Notes: a model not told the origin generated them from the sequence alone. A DNA stretch of 64,000 nucleotides from Nitzschia sp. pyKryTriq1 (GCA_956465555.1 OY101116.1:1364001-1428000); one strand, 5' to 3'; numbered from the stretch's first letter, positions 39,895 to 52,276 are shown. Numbers and translations: made by a program.

Positions 39895-41361
39895 ATGGCA
39901 ATATCGAAAAGGCGAAAATCCACGAACGAAATGCCTGACGAGGCTCCCTCGTCGGCTCCTTTGCCAGATCGTGTCGATTCCAACCTTCTAGATGGTAAAC
40001 TTCCAAGAAGACCTCCCTACTTTCGGATCACCGGACAAAACAAACAGCGACACGGAAAGCCTTTGTATAGCTTGTCGTGGTGCAAGGATGTTCACCAGGG
40101 CAAGAGTAAAACCGAGTATCAATATCTCGCAATGTGTGGACATAACATAGTGTCGCTCTACGAAGTCCAGGTCGATACACCTAGAGGTGTCTTCCAGGCA
40201 AAGCAGACTTACAGGGACGAAGACAAGCAAGAACAATTCTACGCCGTTGAATTCGCGGGAAGATCCAAGTTGTTGGCCAACGCCACGATACGAACGAGAA
40301 ATGGTTTGGCCGCCAGCTATGCGGCAAATGACGAGGATACTTCGAGCAGCCTCTCTGACGATGGTGAATCGGATGACGAAGATTCTGATGGGGGTCAAAG
40401 CGGCGACACGCTCCCTAGTATCACTTTGCTATTGGAGAAGGAACACTGTGTAGATATCAATTACATCACCTTTCCACGTGACGATGGTACCACTCTGGGT
40501 CCTCAGCTGCTTTGTGCGGCAGGAGTCAGCGGAATCATCAAGGTTGTCGACCCTGTGAAGATGAGACAAATTGCGTCTCTCCATGGCCATGGTGATGAAG
40601 TCTACGACTTGAAAGTGTCGCCCACTGATGAGAATCTGCTATTGAGTGCATCGGTTGACGAAAGTATACGTTTGTGGAACCTGGAAGCCTTCGCTTGCGT
40701 AGCTATTTTTGCAGGTCAGCACGGGCATGACGGTTTTGTATTGAGCTTGTCATGGCATGTCGAAGGTGAATTATTTGCGTCGTCCGGAAAGGATCAGACT
40801 ATTCGTTTGTGGAGCCTAAATGACGGCGTGGTTATGGAAGCACTTGCAGCGAGCAGGCGACTGGAGCCTTGCCAGAAACGGACTTCATTTCGCCCTGCTT
40901 GTCAAAACTTTCCTTACTTTGCAACTAACAAAGTGCATCGGAATGTTGTCGATTGTGTCCATTTCCTGGGGGACATGATCTTGTCTAAATCTACCTACAA
41001 TAGTATCATTTTGTGGGCGCCGGTCCTTCCAGACGGCCACGCCCCATCCTGCACTTCGAGGTCAGCAGCATTCAATCCGCCAAGTGATGTCATAGCGCTA
41101 CGAACCTTTGATCTGCGCGATTGCAATCTCTGGTTTGTTCGATTTGCTGTTGATCCAGAGGGGAGGCTACTTGCTGTTGGCACGATCAAAGGGGAAGTGG
41201 ACATTTGGGATATCGACAGTTGCCAACAGCGGCCAAGCCAAAAGCTAAAGGCTGTCACAAGTCAGACTATACGAACGCTTGCCTTCAGTCCGAACGGGAA
41301 AATCCTGGTCACGTGTTGTGATAATGCGCAAGTGTGTAAGTGGAACGAGTGGTATAGCTAG
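39895..41361 (+). CDS. EED: WD40 Polycomb protein EED/ESC, PRC2 subunit
   Basis: The protein is 488 aa from the ATG at 39895 and intronless. WD40 repeats run from about 65 to the end. The features typical of EED are AGVSGIIKVVDPVKMRQIAS, HGHGDEVYDLKVSPTDENLL with SASVDESIRLWNLEA, HGHDGFVLSLSW, FATNKVHRNVVDCVHFLGDM with ILSKSTYNSIILWAP, NLWFVRFAVDPEGRLLAVG, and the end TIRTLAFSPNGKILVTCCD. EED binds trimethyl-lysine via an aromatic cage and activates the H3K27 methyltransferase EZH. An acidic insert (about 146-175) is present between repeats. Its presence implies a PRC2 system in this organism; the partner subunits lie elsewhere. Confidence 0.9.
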   Translation: MAISKRRKSTNEMPDEAPSSAPLPDRVDSNLLDGKLPRRPPYFRITGQNKQRHGKPLYSLSWCKDVHQGKSKTEYQYLAMCGHNIVSLYEVQVDTPRGVFQAKQTYRDEDKQEQFYAVEFAGRSKLLANATIRTRNGLAASYAANDEDTSSSLSDDGESDDEDSDGGQSGDTLPSITLLLEKEHCVDINYITFPRDDGTTLGPQLLCAAGVSGIIKVVDPVKMRQIASLHGHGDEVYDLKVSPTDENLLLSASVDESIRLWNLEAFACVAIFAGQHGHDGFVLSLSWHVEGELFASSGKDQTIRLWSLNDGVVMEALAASRRLEPCQKRTSFRPACQNFPYFATNKVHRNVVDCVHFLGDMILSKSTYNSIILWAPVLPDGHAPSCTSRSAAFNPPSDVIALRTFDLRDCNLWFVRFAVDPEGRLLAVGTIKGEVDIWDIDSCQQRPSQKLKAVTSQTIRTLAFSPNGKILVTCCDNAQVCKWNEWYS

Positions 41362-41592
41362 AAAGAAAATGCTACTACTAGCTAGACCTAATGCGCAAAC
41401 TCCCAATAGCCACAAGCTTTGAAGCTGGGAGCGAGAAAAGGAAGAATTCATAGAACTTGAGGCACTTCTAAGTAGTACCCAGAAACTTCACCCCCCATGT
41501 GATTTGTCTTTTGATATATACTACCTTGCAATTTGACGACAACGGGAACAAAACCGATGGTGCATTCAACTTGCGCGCGTGCAGCCAAAGCA

Positions 41593-42372
41593 TTAAGCAT
41601 CATTTCTTTTTTTGGTGTCTTTTGATGACGGTTTGAGAAATGAGCCACTGATCTTCTTCCCACTACTTGCACTAGCCTTGCTCTTTCGCTTTGGTTCTTC
41701 GCCTGTGAAACAAACATGTGTGAGAACGAATGTCAAACTCTATGACCTGCATACTGCATAAAAATGCTCCCAAGCAGCGGGCAGTATTGCACAACGAGGC
41801 AACTCACCATTGATGCTCTTAATCTTGACGCGAATTTTCTCTCCTTCCTTGATGCTATAATCCTTATCAAGGCCAGGTAATTGAGGTTCTGGGTTTTTCG
41901 AGGCTTCTCGCTCGCGCTTGGCATCCTCCAACGATGTGTTGAAGTCGAAAGCATCGTTCCGTTCGTTGAAGGCCATGCCGATGAACATGTGTCGTCCGTT
42001 CGCATTTTCTATCCGCAGAACAAAGTAACGACTCGAGTCTACACAGCGGTCCACAGCACCGTCCTTGATGGGACAAACCGCGAAAATGGCGCTTGTGTTC
42101 TTATCCACCAGCAGTACAAGAGTCATTTCACCTCGTTCCACCACCTTGACAGTGCCTTGCCAGACCTCTTCTGTCCAGTCGGCCCCTCTCCACCCACCAG
42201 CAGTTGGTCGAGGGGGGAGTTTAAAGACGTGCGCATCCTTGATGACACAGCGCACTCGTTCTATGATATTCGAATCTTCCAGCGATTTGTTGTACTCGGT
42301 TGATTCGTTGGGAACTCCGGCCTCTTCGGCAGTCATCGTCTTTCCAGCATCGGTCGAAGGTTTCTTCGTCAT
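41593..42372 (-). CDS. NECAP family adaptin-ear-binding coat protein (PH-like domain)
   Basis: Exon 1 is 42372-41808 and exon 2 is 41702-41593. The intron, 41807-41703 (105 nt, GTGAGT...CACAG), is phase 1, and the split Gly codon gives SING-EEPKRKSK. The product is 224 aa. The NECAP-domain phrases are IIERVRCVIKDAHVFKLPPR, GWRGADWTEEVWQGTVKVVE, VDSSRYFVLRIENANGRHMF and IGMAFNERNDAFDFNTSLED. The C-terminal tail is short, Lys/Ser-rich and lacks WxxF motifs. NECAP binds AP-2 in clathrin-mediated endocytosis. The tail translated here is supported by reading through the exon-2 frame to a TAA at 41593-41595. Confidence 0.92.
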
Positions 42373-43120
42373 TGTTGAGCTTCTGACTTCGGCGTTGATA
42401 ACAAAGGTTGGAATCGCGATCGACCAGTTGTAGCTGATGAAAGGGTGGATTAAAACCCGTGACGGCGACAACAACAACTTGTGCAAACAGGAGACATAAT
42501 GAGATGACTGCATCCACTGCGGACTTGCATGCAACACGGGGGTGAAAGGCCACTCATCCGTCCAGCCGGTACCCGCTGTCACCGACCGTACTGGTACCGT
42601 ACTACAAGTACGGTACCGTACTGTACCGGTACAGTAACACCGGTACTCGTAAGCACGGTATTGCGCGTTGGTTGCGTAGCTTCTCGTACTTGGATTACGG
42701 GTTTCATTATTTCGCGCATTTGAATGATCAAACTGCTGGTACGAGTACGAAAATTTTACGTTGATCGTGATTTTGGAATCGAGTCGGAGGGGTCCAATTT
42801 TGAGATTTCATCCTGGTTGCTGGCATCGACAATGGCGGCGTGCTTGGAAGTTCGATTCGAATGCTTCAATGCTTTGTCATAAAACAACCTCTGCAAAAGG
42901 CTAGCTATCAATTCTATGCCGTAGATTAGTTCTAGAGCTGTGGTAAGAAAAAGAGTTGACCCTCAAAGGGCTTCAAATAATGACAAGTGGCCCTCGTAGT
43001 AGCCTCCCCACAGTCATCTCTGGAAAAATGCAAGAGATGATGATATTTTAGAGAGGCTAAAGGCAGCCTTTATGCAAGTTTTAGATATATATAGTGTAAT
43101 GTTGTTTTTCTGTTTTCATT

Positions 43121-43290
43121 TTGATGAGTAACCGTGTCGCTAAAATCAGCAGAGAGAGGCAGAACATATCAATTTAAAAATAAGATGGAGCTAATACATA
43201 TCACAACAAACTACAACTACTTGTACTCATCTCTTCTGATTTTACAAGTTCAAAGTGTGGATGAAGACTTTAGGGGAACTGGTTCTCTTT
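43121..43290 (+). repeat. 170-bp tandem duplication, copy 1
   Basis: The unit starts TTGATGAGTAACCGTGT and ends ACTGGTTCTCTTT. Copy 2 follows without gap and differs at about two positions (C/G at 43138, A/G at 43272), so the duplication is recent. Confidence 0.9.
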
Positions 43291-43460
43291 TTGATGAGTA
43301 ACCGTGTGGCTAAAATCAGCAGAGAGAGGCAGAACATATCAATTTAAAAATAAGATGGAGCTAATACATATCACAACAAACTACAACTACTTGTACTCAT
43401 CTCTTCTGATTTTACAAGTTCAAAGTGTGGATGAAGACTTTGGGGGAACTGGTTCTCTCA
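43291..43460 (+). repeat. 170-bp tandem duplication, copy 2
   Basis: This is the second unit, matching copy 1 to about 43458. It ends 356 bp before the cpn60 start codon, so it may lie in the promoter region of that gene. Confidence 0.9.
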
Positions 43461-43689
43461 TGTGGGGTCGGGGGAAGGCAGAGCGAAATCGTTGTGCTTC
43501 TCGCGCGTCGCCTCTTCCGCGCTGGCTGTCCGAGAAAAATCCAAAGAGCCATAATGTCGGATTCCGTTTGACAGAGATCTCCAATCAATAGAAAGGAATT
43601 CGAGCATGCGAACGTTTCACACATGCATACATTCCGACTGACGTTCACCCTCGGTGATGGATGGTCGGGCGTTTTGATGGGTGGGTTGA

Positions 43690-45746
<2,057 letters not shown>

Positions 45747-45805
45747 ACAGAAAGAATGAATCGACCTGTCCTGCCAGTAAACTTGATGTTTTAAATTACC
45801 ATGAG

Positions 45806-47614
45806 TTAATATCGACCAGCAAACTTGGCATTTAGCTTTGTCGTACCACTTCCGTCTTGTCCTGCTGGCGCCCTCCATTCATCCTTCTTTGGGTCGAGCG
45901 CTATCGTCGTCTTGCTAGCCGCGGGTAATCCCTGCTTGTTGCCACTCGCAAAAGTTTCATGGTTCTCTCTTTTCTGTGTTTCTTTATTCATGGACGACAA
46001 AAAGGCAAGTGTTCCCTGTACCCGCTTTTCTGGAGGAGGTTTGGTAGGTGTGGGATCGTTCCCATTGGCAATCGTTGTCACGCCTGTACCCATGGGTGGA
46101 GGCATAGCAGGCCCGACTATTCGCTTCCGTTTCGGCGGAGGCATGACCATTTCGGGTACTGCCTTGTTTGGGGATGTCGATGTGGCAGAAGAGCTCTCGT
46201 CTACTGTTGATGCCGCCTTACGTACTTTCGGTGGAGGAGGAAGCATGGAAAAGGAATCCACGGGCCGACTGGGTGGGGGCAACATATTTTTATTCAACGT
46301 TTGCGGTGGCGCCATTGTTTGGGGTTCTCGTCGCTCGGATGGTTGTGGTGGTGCTGGATTTCCTTGACCAATATATCCAGTTTTGCGATCCACTTTTAGT
46401 TTCGGATTCACAATCCGAAGCAACTTTTCAATTTCTGTTAGATTCTCTTCGGCAATATTTGCTTCCTTTGTCATCTTATTCAGTTGTTCTTTGGCAATCT
46501 GTAAGTCGTTTTGAACAAAGAAGGCTTCCTCTGTGTCTCCTCGAGCTTCTAAGGCATCATGTTGCGACGACAATCGATCCACCTTTTCTTGTGCTGTCCG
46601 GAACGTGGTTTCCTGCCGCTCAATTTGTTCTTTCTGGACCCGTTTCCATTTTGCCACCAATGTAGCTTCCGATTCTCCATCTTCGACGATACTCTTTTGG
46701 ATGCGTTTCGTTCGATCAAAGAATTCATCCTCGTCTTCGTCTTCCAAAACCTGTCGACTTGGCTTACTGCTAGATCCTCCCGCTTGCCCCGGATGTAGCT
46801 TATCATAGAGTTCCGTCTCCAACTCTTCAATAGACTGTTGAAGGGCCTTTTCTCTCTCGGCGTTTCTTTGCAGTTGCTTTTCCTGTCCTTCGGATAACTC
46901 TCCTTTACGTCGAATCCGATCATCTTCTGTTTCTAAATTTTGTAACTTGTATTTCATAGCATTGAGTCGTTCCAGCGCTTTTCGATGCTTCTCGGGAACT
47001 GCGGCATCCATATCGACTGTCTTATGGGCATTATTTTCATTACCCGATGCCGCATCCGTCTCATCCTCATGATCCTCTTCCGTGTTCATATGAGTGGTTT
47101 CCTGTTGTTGTCGTTGAAGCTGCAACAGTTCTTCTTCTTGTTGTTGCTTTTGCAATTGTTCCTTTTGCTTTTGTTTCGCTTGCCACGCCCCCCGTTCAAA
47201 TTCATCTGGCCCTTCCACACAAAAAAGTCGAGTGGAAGCTCCAAATTGCAGCACATCCCCTGGAAAGATCATGATCCCTCGCGCTCCCTTGTGTTGCGCA
47301 TTGGTTTCCTGCTTTCCAATGGCGGCCGAAGGCAGCGGTCGTTTGTTGCACGTAGTCCCATGCGTACTCTGCAGATCCTTCAACCACGGAATTCCTTGCG
47401 AATCAAAGGCGATACGCGCATGTTGTCGACTGGTACTTTCGTGTTGGAGAGGAATGTGGACTTGATCGGCTGCACGGCCCAACACGGTGCATTTGCGTGT
47501 GTGCAAAGGATACTGCGCCACTTCGACGCCGCCTTTGATCTCCAAGAGACACCAAGAATCGTATTCAGGCGGAGGATCACGAGCCCACTCGGGTTCTTTA
47601 TAGAATGATGACAT
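45806..47614 (-). CDS. FHA-domain protein, kanadaptin (SLC4A1AP) homologue
   Basis: The protein is 602 aa and intronless. The N-terminal part PPEYDSWCLLEIKGGVEV with YPLHTRKCTVLGRAAD is followed by SRQHARIAF and STHGTTCNK, the FHA phosphothreonine-binding loops (Arg in LGR, Ser in SRQH, conserved Gly/Thr). The remainder is mostly charged coiled coil with long Q/E tracts. It also carries DEDEDEFFDRTKRIQ and a C-terminal Pro-rich and Lys-rich tail, all seen in kanadaptin. Kanadaptin is nuclear and associated with splicing in other eukaryotes. The homologue identification rests on the order PPEYD-W, FHA, coiled coil, FDRT. Confidence 0.82.
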   Translation of the reverse strand: MSSFYKEPEWARDPPPEYDSWCLLEIKGGVEVAQYPLHTRKCTVLGRAADQVHIPLQHESTSRQHARIAFDSQGIPWLKDLQSTHGTTCNKRPLPSAAIGKQETNAQHKGARGIMIFPGDVLQFGASTRLFCVEGPDEFERGAWQAKQKQKEQLQKQQQEEELLQLQRQQQETTHMNTEEDHEDETDAASGNENNAHKTVDMDAAVPEKHRKALERLNAMKYKLQNLETEDDRIRRKGELSEGQEKQLQRNAEREKALQQSIEELETELYDKLHPGQAGGSSSKPSRQVLEDEDEDEFFDRTKRIQKSIVEDGESEATLVAKWKRVQKEQIERQETTFRTAQEKVDRLSSQHDALEARGDTEEAFFVQNDLQIAKEQLNKMTKEANIAEENLTEIEKLLRIVNPKLKVDRKTGYIGQGNPAPPQPSERREPQTMAPPQTLNKNMLPPPSRPVDSFSMLPPPPKVRKAASTVDESSSATSTSPNKAVPEMVMPPPKRKRIVGPAMPPPMGTGVTTIANGNDPTPTKPPPEKRVQGTLAFLSSMNKETQKRENHETFASGNKQGLPAASKTTIALDPKKDEWRAPAGQDGSGTTKLNAKFAGRY

Positions 47615-48129
47615 GATTTCTACTCTAGCTATACTAGAGTAGTAGCAGTCGGGGTAGTAGAGAGCAAGTATGTATGATAGTCGTAGTTGTGTGGTGGAAG
47701 TTGGAAGCTCGTTCCCTCTTTCCTCTTGTTATAGGAGCAGGGGTGCTTTCTTGCGTTCATGGATGGGTGGTCGAAGGGGTCGAAAAAAGAGTGAATGATC
47801 CATCCGATCCATTCACGAACCGTTCCAATTTACTCCACGTGTAAGCATATGACGCATCCTCGGCCAATCAAATTTAGCGATCGGGGAAGAAAAGGTTCGT
47901 CGGTGTTCGCTTCGTTTTGGCGACTGCATGCCTCGCTTGCGTCCACGCGGTTCAAACTCCAAACTTGCACACCCAAAAATGACAAAACAAAACGCACCCA
48001 CTTGCACATCCATCCAACACATCGTTGATCGTTTATCGATCGATCGGCATCATCCCGTACCGTACCGCCTTCCTCCTTCTCGCTCGCTCTCTAGGTACAG
48101 TATTCTGTCTCTCTACTCTCTAGTAGACC
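47615..48129. other. Divergent promoter region of kanadaptin-like and arogenate dehydrogenase genes
   Basis: The 515 bases hold no gene. The hairpin at 47620-47642 sits six bases before the kanadaptin start codon. A CACGTG site lies at about 47837-47842 and a run of Alu-like CGATCGATCG is at 48038-48050. Confidence 0.45.
47620..47642. repeat. Perfect 9-bp inverted repeat CTACTCTAG-CTATA-CTAGAGTAG
   Basis: The arms pair exactly around a 5-nt loop. It lies in the 5-prime region of the kanadaptin-like gene, six bases from the ATG, so it would be in the mRNA leader if transcription starts upstream. Confidence 0.7.
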
Positions 48130-49503
48130 ATGAGGACCATGAGGCGACTACGACAGTCATCATCTTCAACCACTCGTACTTGTCATCATTACCACCCTCC
48201 TCGCAACGTTCTTTTGCTCGTTTCTCTGAGTGTTTTGGTATTCGCTGGAATGATATCTAGCAATACTGCTTCTGCTTGGGATATTCAAAAAGATCAAAAT
48301 CGTCACAACATTCTTTCCTCCCACAAAAAGAGCATGGAAAATATGAATAAATTCGCTGCTGCGAGCAGACCAGCTTTGGCACAATCGGCCGACGACAACA
48401 ACAATGATAGCAGCAACACGGTTAATAATAATTTGAGCAGCCGCCCGTCGCCTGCCGGACGCTTGGAAGAACTCAAACAACAAGAAGCCGAACTGGCTCG
48501 GCAGCTGGCGGCCATTCGAATGGAGAAACTGGCGGCACTTCGATCACGGCCCTTGACGATTGGGATTATTGGTTTTGGACGCTTCGGGCAATTTATTGCT
48601 CGAACCTTTGCCAGGCATGGCAAGATCGTGGTCACGTCCCGAAGCGATTATAAGGATGTCGCCAACGGTATGGGTGCCACTTATGTGCCACTCGATGATC
48701 CAGATGCCTTTTTAGAAAAGGATTTGGATGTCATCATCATGGCTGTCTCTATTTTGAGTTTTGAATCGACCATCAAGAACTTGGTACCGTCACTCCAAAA
48801 GCATGTTGCCAAAAATGGCAAGGGACCTCTGCTGGTGGATGTGCTCAGTGTCAAGGAACATGCACGACAAATCATGCTCAAGCACTTGCCGCAAGAATGT
48901 GATATTTTGTGCACGCACCCCATGTTTGGACCTGATTCGGGGCGAAATGGGTGGCACAACTTGAATTTTGTCTATGAAAAGACCCGGGTGGATAAGGTCG
49001 TCTTTGACCCTGAGGAAGTGGTAGTAGCAGCCAATGAAACGTTCAAAGATACCACGGGCACCTATCATTCGATTCATGAAGACAATGAAGCGCATGTGGA
49101 ATCGATCGATCGCATTGAACGATTTTTGAGTGTTTGGGAAGAAGAGGGGTGTCGAATGGTGCCCATGAGCTGCAAGGCGCACGATGAGTACGCTGCCAAC
49201 TCGCAATTCATCACCCACTTGATGGGACGTATTCTGGGAGCACAGGGACTTTCCATGACACCCATTGATACCAAGGGATTTGAATCCGTCTTGCAACTCG
49301 TCGACTCGACTACGGCCGACTCGTTTGAGTTGTTTTACGGTCTTTACAAGTACAACACCAACAGTATGGCAACCATTGAACAACTCAAGGCCGCCCTTGA
49401 TAATGTCGTGGATAACCTCAAAAAATTGGAACACGAAGACAAAGAAAAGGCACGACTCAAGGAAGAGGCAGCAAGTCAGGAAGCCAACATATTACACAAC
49501 TAA
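48130..49503 (+). CDS. Arogenate/prephenate dehydrogenase (TyrA), plastid
   Basis: The protein is 457 aa and intronless. The N-terminus has a hydrophobic segment (about 27-44) ending ASAWD, matching the diatom plastid site. After a polar linker with a helical region (LEELKQQEAELARQLAAIR), the NAD(P) fold begins LTIGIIGFGRFGQFIARTF (G148-x-G-x2-G). Further TyrA marks are VIIMAVSILSFESTIKNL, LVDVLSVKEHARQ, DILCTHPMFGPDSGRN, and HDEYAANSQFITHLMGRIL with the C-terminal helices. It makes tyrosine from arogenate or 4-hydroxyphenylpyruvate from prephenate. Substrate cannot be decided, but plant and algal plastid forms usually use arogenate. Confidence 0.9.
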   Translation: MRTMRRLRQSSSSTTRTCHHYHPPRNVLLLVSLSVLVFAGMISSNTASAWDIQKDQNRHNILSSHKKSMENMNKFAAASRPALAQSADDNNNDSSNTVNNNLSSRPSPAGRLEELKQQEAELARQLAAIRMEKLAALRSRPLTIGIIGFGRFGQFIARTFARHGKIVVTSRSDYKDVANGMGATYVPLDDPDAFLEKDLDVIIMAVSILSFESTIKNLVPSLQKHVAKNGKGPLLVDVLSVKEHARQIMLKHLPQECDILCTHPMFGPDSGRNGWHNLNFVYEKTRVDKVVFDPEEVVVAANETFKDTTGTYHSIHEDNEAHVESIDRIERFLSVWEEEGCRMVPMSCKAHDEYAANSQFITHLMGRILGAQGLSMTPIDTKGFESVLQLVDSTTADSFELFYGLYKYNTNSMATIEQLKAALDNVVDNLKKLEHEDKEKARLKEEAASQEANILHN

Positions 49504-49628
49504 CTTCACACTATAGGAGCGCATTAGTATTGATAAAAATGCATGTAGTGTTATTTTTGGTTCGTGCGAGTCCGTCCTTGCTAGTAGAGCACACCAGTAG
49601 AAAGAAGAAGTTTGTCATCGCTTGGCAT

Positions 49629-51422
49629 CTATTCGAGTTGATTCTCTCCATCATCTTCCTCCTCCTCGCCATCATCACTTTCTTCTTCGTCTTCGTTTTC
49701 GCCTTCTTTGGCGTTGCTGGCACCACTCTTTCCTCTAGTGCCAAGAAAGGATTCCTCTTCGGGTTCGTCATCATCCTCGGTGGCTTGTTTTGTTTCAGCA
49801 GGTTTCGTCTCAACCTTCGGAGCGGCTCCTTTTGCACTCGTTTCTTGTGGTGGTGCTGTGGATGCTGCCTTTGTCTTTTGTTCCGCGGCCAGCAATTCGA
49901 TTTCGCGCTTCCATTCTTCCGCAGAAATCTGCCCCGTCACAGTATGGTCCTTTTTGGAAACTCCCGGCAGAGCCACATATGGAGCGAATTTGCGAGCCAC
50001 TAGACACCCTTTATCTCGTGCCAATCGTGAAACTTTCTGAAAGTCGGCGATCCCCTTGGCAAAAGTGGCCGGATTGCGTGCTCCCTCGGTCCAATCTGTG
50101 TACGTGACGGGTCGTTTCTTGACAAACTCAAACGTATTTGATGGAGCTGCAGGAGTAGTACTTGGCGTGGGTGCTGACCCGGGCTTGCTGCTGCTCTCGT
50201 CTGTAGGTACAATGGCCCGTAGCCGTTGCGTGTCTTCTCCTTCAGCGGTGAATCGCAAATAGCCCAACAGCGCCAACGAGGTGGGAATGTACATTTCATC
50301 GCTGGCGTTGATTTCCCGGTAGGAGTTCCAAAGATGATACTTGTGAGGGATATGAGGACGATCAATACCAATGATTTGAGATGCGTGTTTCCGGCATAAT
50401 AAGGTCCACTGATCCGCCTTCCAGCGGTATTGTCCCGGAATTCGACGATTGATCATTCCAAATTGATCATTCTCGTAGGCGTTCTTCGGCGTGCCAGGAT
50501 CCTTGCGATGGCGTGCATTGACCCAGGAAACAGCATTGTTCATGGTATCAAAGAACTCTTGTGCCGTGGCTACTGGGAGACACGTTTCACTGACATAGAG
50601 AAACTGGTCCACTTCGGGGATGGGTGCTAGCTTCTCCTCCTCGCTGTCATCGCCGGCTGTGGTACCTGCAGCAGCAGCAGCTGGACGACGAACCAAAAAG
50701 CGATCCGTTGAAAACCGCATATCCTTTTCTGAATCATGCCCGATCTTCAGACCAGTGTGAAGCAAGTCCAACATAGCACGAGTAATTTCCACCGATCCCC
50801 AGTTCGGAGTCCTCGTCATGTAGTCAGGATCCAAGTACGAGTTGCCGCGCCCTGACTTGGGTGGATATACCAACAGTCGCTGTTTCAGCCATTCGCTCTT
50901 TACTTGTTTCGGATACTTGGCATGGCACAACAACGAAATGTGATATTCGTCGTTAGTACCTTCGGGTACCTGCAGCGTCGCACAAAATTCCTTCCAAATA
51001 TGTTCATACGGCAAATCCTCAATGCATATCATTAACAGTGCCAGGTGCTTGGGCTTTTTCATGTCCTCGGCCGTGGGTGCCGGTGGGAGTCCTCGAGGGA
51101 TTTTGTATCCATGCTGGCGCAGATCCCCGAGCCCATCTCGATCGGGCGATTGAAAGCGGCGCCTGGAATGCGGGGGAGGGCCTCCTGCACCTCTGCCCTG
51201 CGGATAGTCGTGAGGGCTCCGATCGCGGGGACGACGTCGATCTCCACCTCCACCTGCTCCACCACCACCACTACTACCCCTTCCAGTATTGTAGTTGTTA
51301 CTGTTAGCGGTGCTATACCCGCGGTTGTTGTTCGGGGGTCGTTGAGGCGATCGATCCGATCCTCCTGCACCTCCACTGCCTCCACCACTTTGAAAGGCGG
51401 AGAGCTGAGAACGAAAGTCCAT
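49629..51422 (-). CDS. GT14-like (core-2/I-branching type) domain protein with RG-rich N-terminus, no membrane anchor
   Basis: The protein is 597 aa and intronless. Residues 1-105 are Gly/Arg/Ser/Asn-rich (SPDRDGLGD, DRRRPRDRSPHDYPQGRG), like an RNA-binding RGG tail. The domain at about 120-345 has the family-14 pattern: LALLMICIEDLPYEHIWKEF, YHISLLCHAKYPKQ, TPNWGSVEITRAMLDLLHTG, EVDQFLYVSETCLPVATAQE and YRWKADQWTLLCRKHASQII. This matches plant DUF266/GT14 proteins (start of the LP..W motif, the SEsCxP motif and the QW motif). GT14 proteins normally have an N-terminal signal anchor. None is visible here. The C-terminus is acidic (EEEEDDGENQLE). Transferase activity and location are uncertain. 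Confidence 0.7.
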   Translation of the reverse strand: MDFRSQLSAFQSGGGSGGAGGSDRSPQRPPNNNRGYSTANSNNYNTGRGSSGGGGAGGGGDRRRPRDRSPHDYPQGRGAGGPPPHSRRRFQSPDRDGLGDLRQHGYKIPRGLPPAPTAEDMKKPKHLALLMICIEDLPYEHIWKEFCATLQVPEGTNDEYHISLLCHAKYPKQVKSEWLKQRLLVYPPKSGRGNSYLDPDYMTRTPNWGSVEITRAMLDLLHTGLKIGHDSEKDMRFSTDRFLVRRPAAAAAGTTAGDDSEEEKLAPIPEVDQFLYVSETCLPVATAQEFFDTMNNAVSWVNARHRKDPGTPKNAYENDQFGMINRRIPGQYRWKADQWTLLCRKHASQIIGIDRPHIPHKYHLWNSYREINASDEMYIPTSLALLGYLRFTAEGEDTQRLRAIVPTDESSSKPGSAPTPSTTPAAPSNTFEFVKKRPVTYTDWTEGARNPATFAKGIADFQKVSRLARDKGCLVARKFAPYVALPGVSKKDHTVTGQISAEEWKREIELLAAEQKTKAASTAPPQETSAKGAAPKVETKPAETKQATEDDDEPEEESFLGTRGKSGASNAKEGENEDEEESDDGEEEEDDGENQLE

Positions 51423-52276
51423 TTCACTGGTTCAATTCTCTGCTAGATCAAGTTTAAAGGGGTAGCTGATCGTGTTGTACGTCTCCAGTACTGATGCGAA
51501 GGAAGGCTTTATGCAAGAGGACACGAGGAAGAGGAAGAATGAACGTTGCCTTCATTGTGAGCGAGCACTTTCACTCTTTGACTTTTTGACGTCTTTTTTG
51601 GTTAGGGCTATTTTCGTTGAGGTTCATCATTTTCAACGGACACGCACTCTTATTCGAGATCTTCCATTCGAGATCGGTCATGACCGAACTTTCATGTCGG
51701 CCCGAAAATCGGACCGACTTTGTCGTCGTTCATTTTCGTCTGTGCTTCGTACGGTTCGGCCCTGAACCCTCAACCCTTTACCCTCCGTTGGTTTACCGTC
51801 CCTGTTGCTTTACTATTCCGCTGCGTAGAATTTCTTACCACGTCTACACACTAGTTGGCCCGCCATCGTTCGCGTTTCATCCCTCCACCAAAACTTACAG
51901 TGTAGCAAGGTGTGTGACGATGATGCGTCTTGGACCATGGTGGCTTCTATTCGAGACAACAACTTTCAGAGATGTTCCAATAGACTCGTATGGTTGGGGC
52001 AGTGCTGTGATTGTAGTTGTAGCCTTTGGATCTCCGAAAACAAGTCAAAAATCGGTCGAGATCTCGGCTTTGTGGGGTATCGACCATGGCTGTGTGGGAG
52101 AAGGGGCGGCTTTTGTCTCGAATATCGTCAATGTTATCATCAACAACTGTTGTCATCGTGCACTCGTAGTGAACTCTTGAACAACCTGATTTCTCACAAA
52201 CTCTTTCTTTCATTCATTGTCTTTCAAACCAACAGAGTGCCACTTCATATCGTTTTAGAATACCTATAACAGCACC
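51423..52276. other. Intergenic region upstream of RPS23
   Basis: These 854 bases hold no gene I can support. An ORF-like stretch at 51617-52180 has no family features. TATA-like motifs and a CTTTCAAACCAACAG sequence at about 52221-52235 could mark a 5-prime-UTR splice acceptor for the ribosomal protein gene. Confidence 0.4.

Noticed and set aside
48790-49434. 214-codon antisense ORF across arogenate dehydrogenase
   Set aside because: It is an antisense shadow of a well-supported gene.
51617-52180. 187-codon ORF upstream of RPS23
   Set aside because: No conserved motif and unusual composition; it overlaps likely promoter and leader of RPS23.
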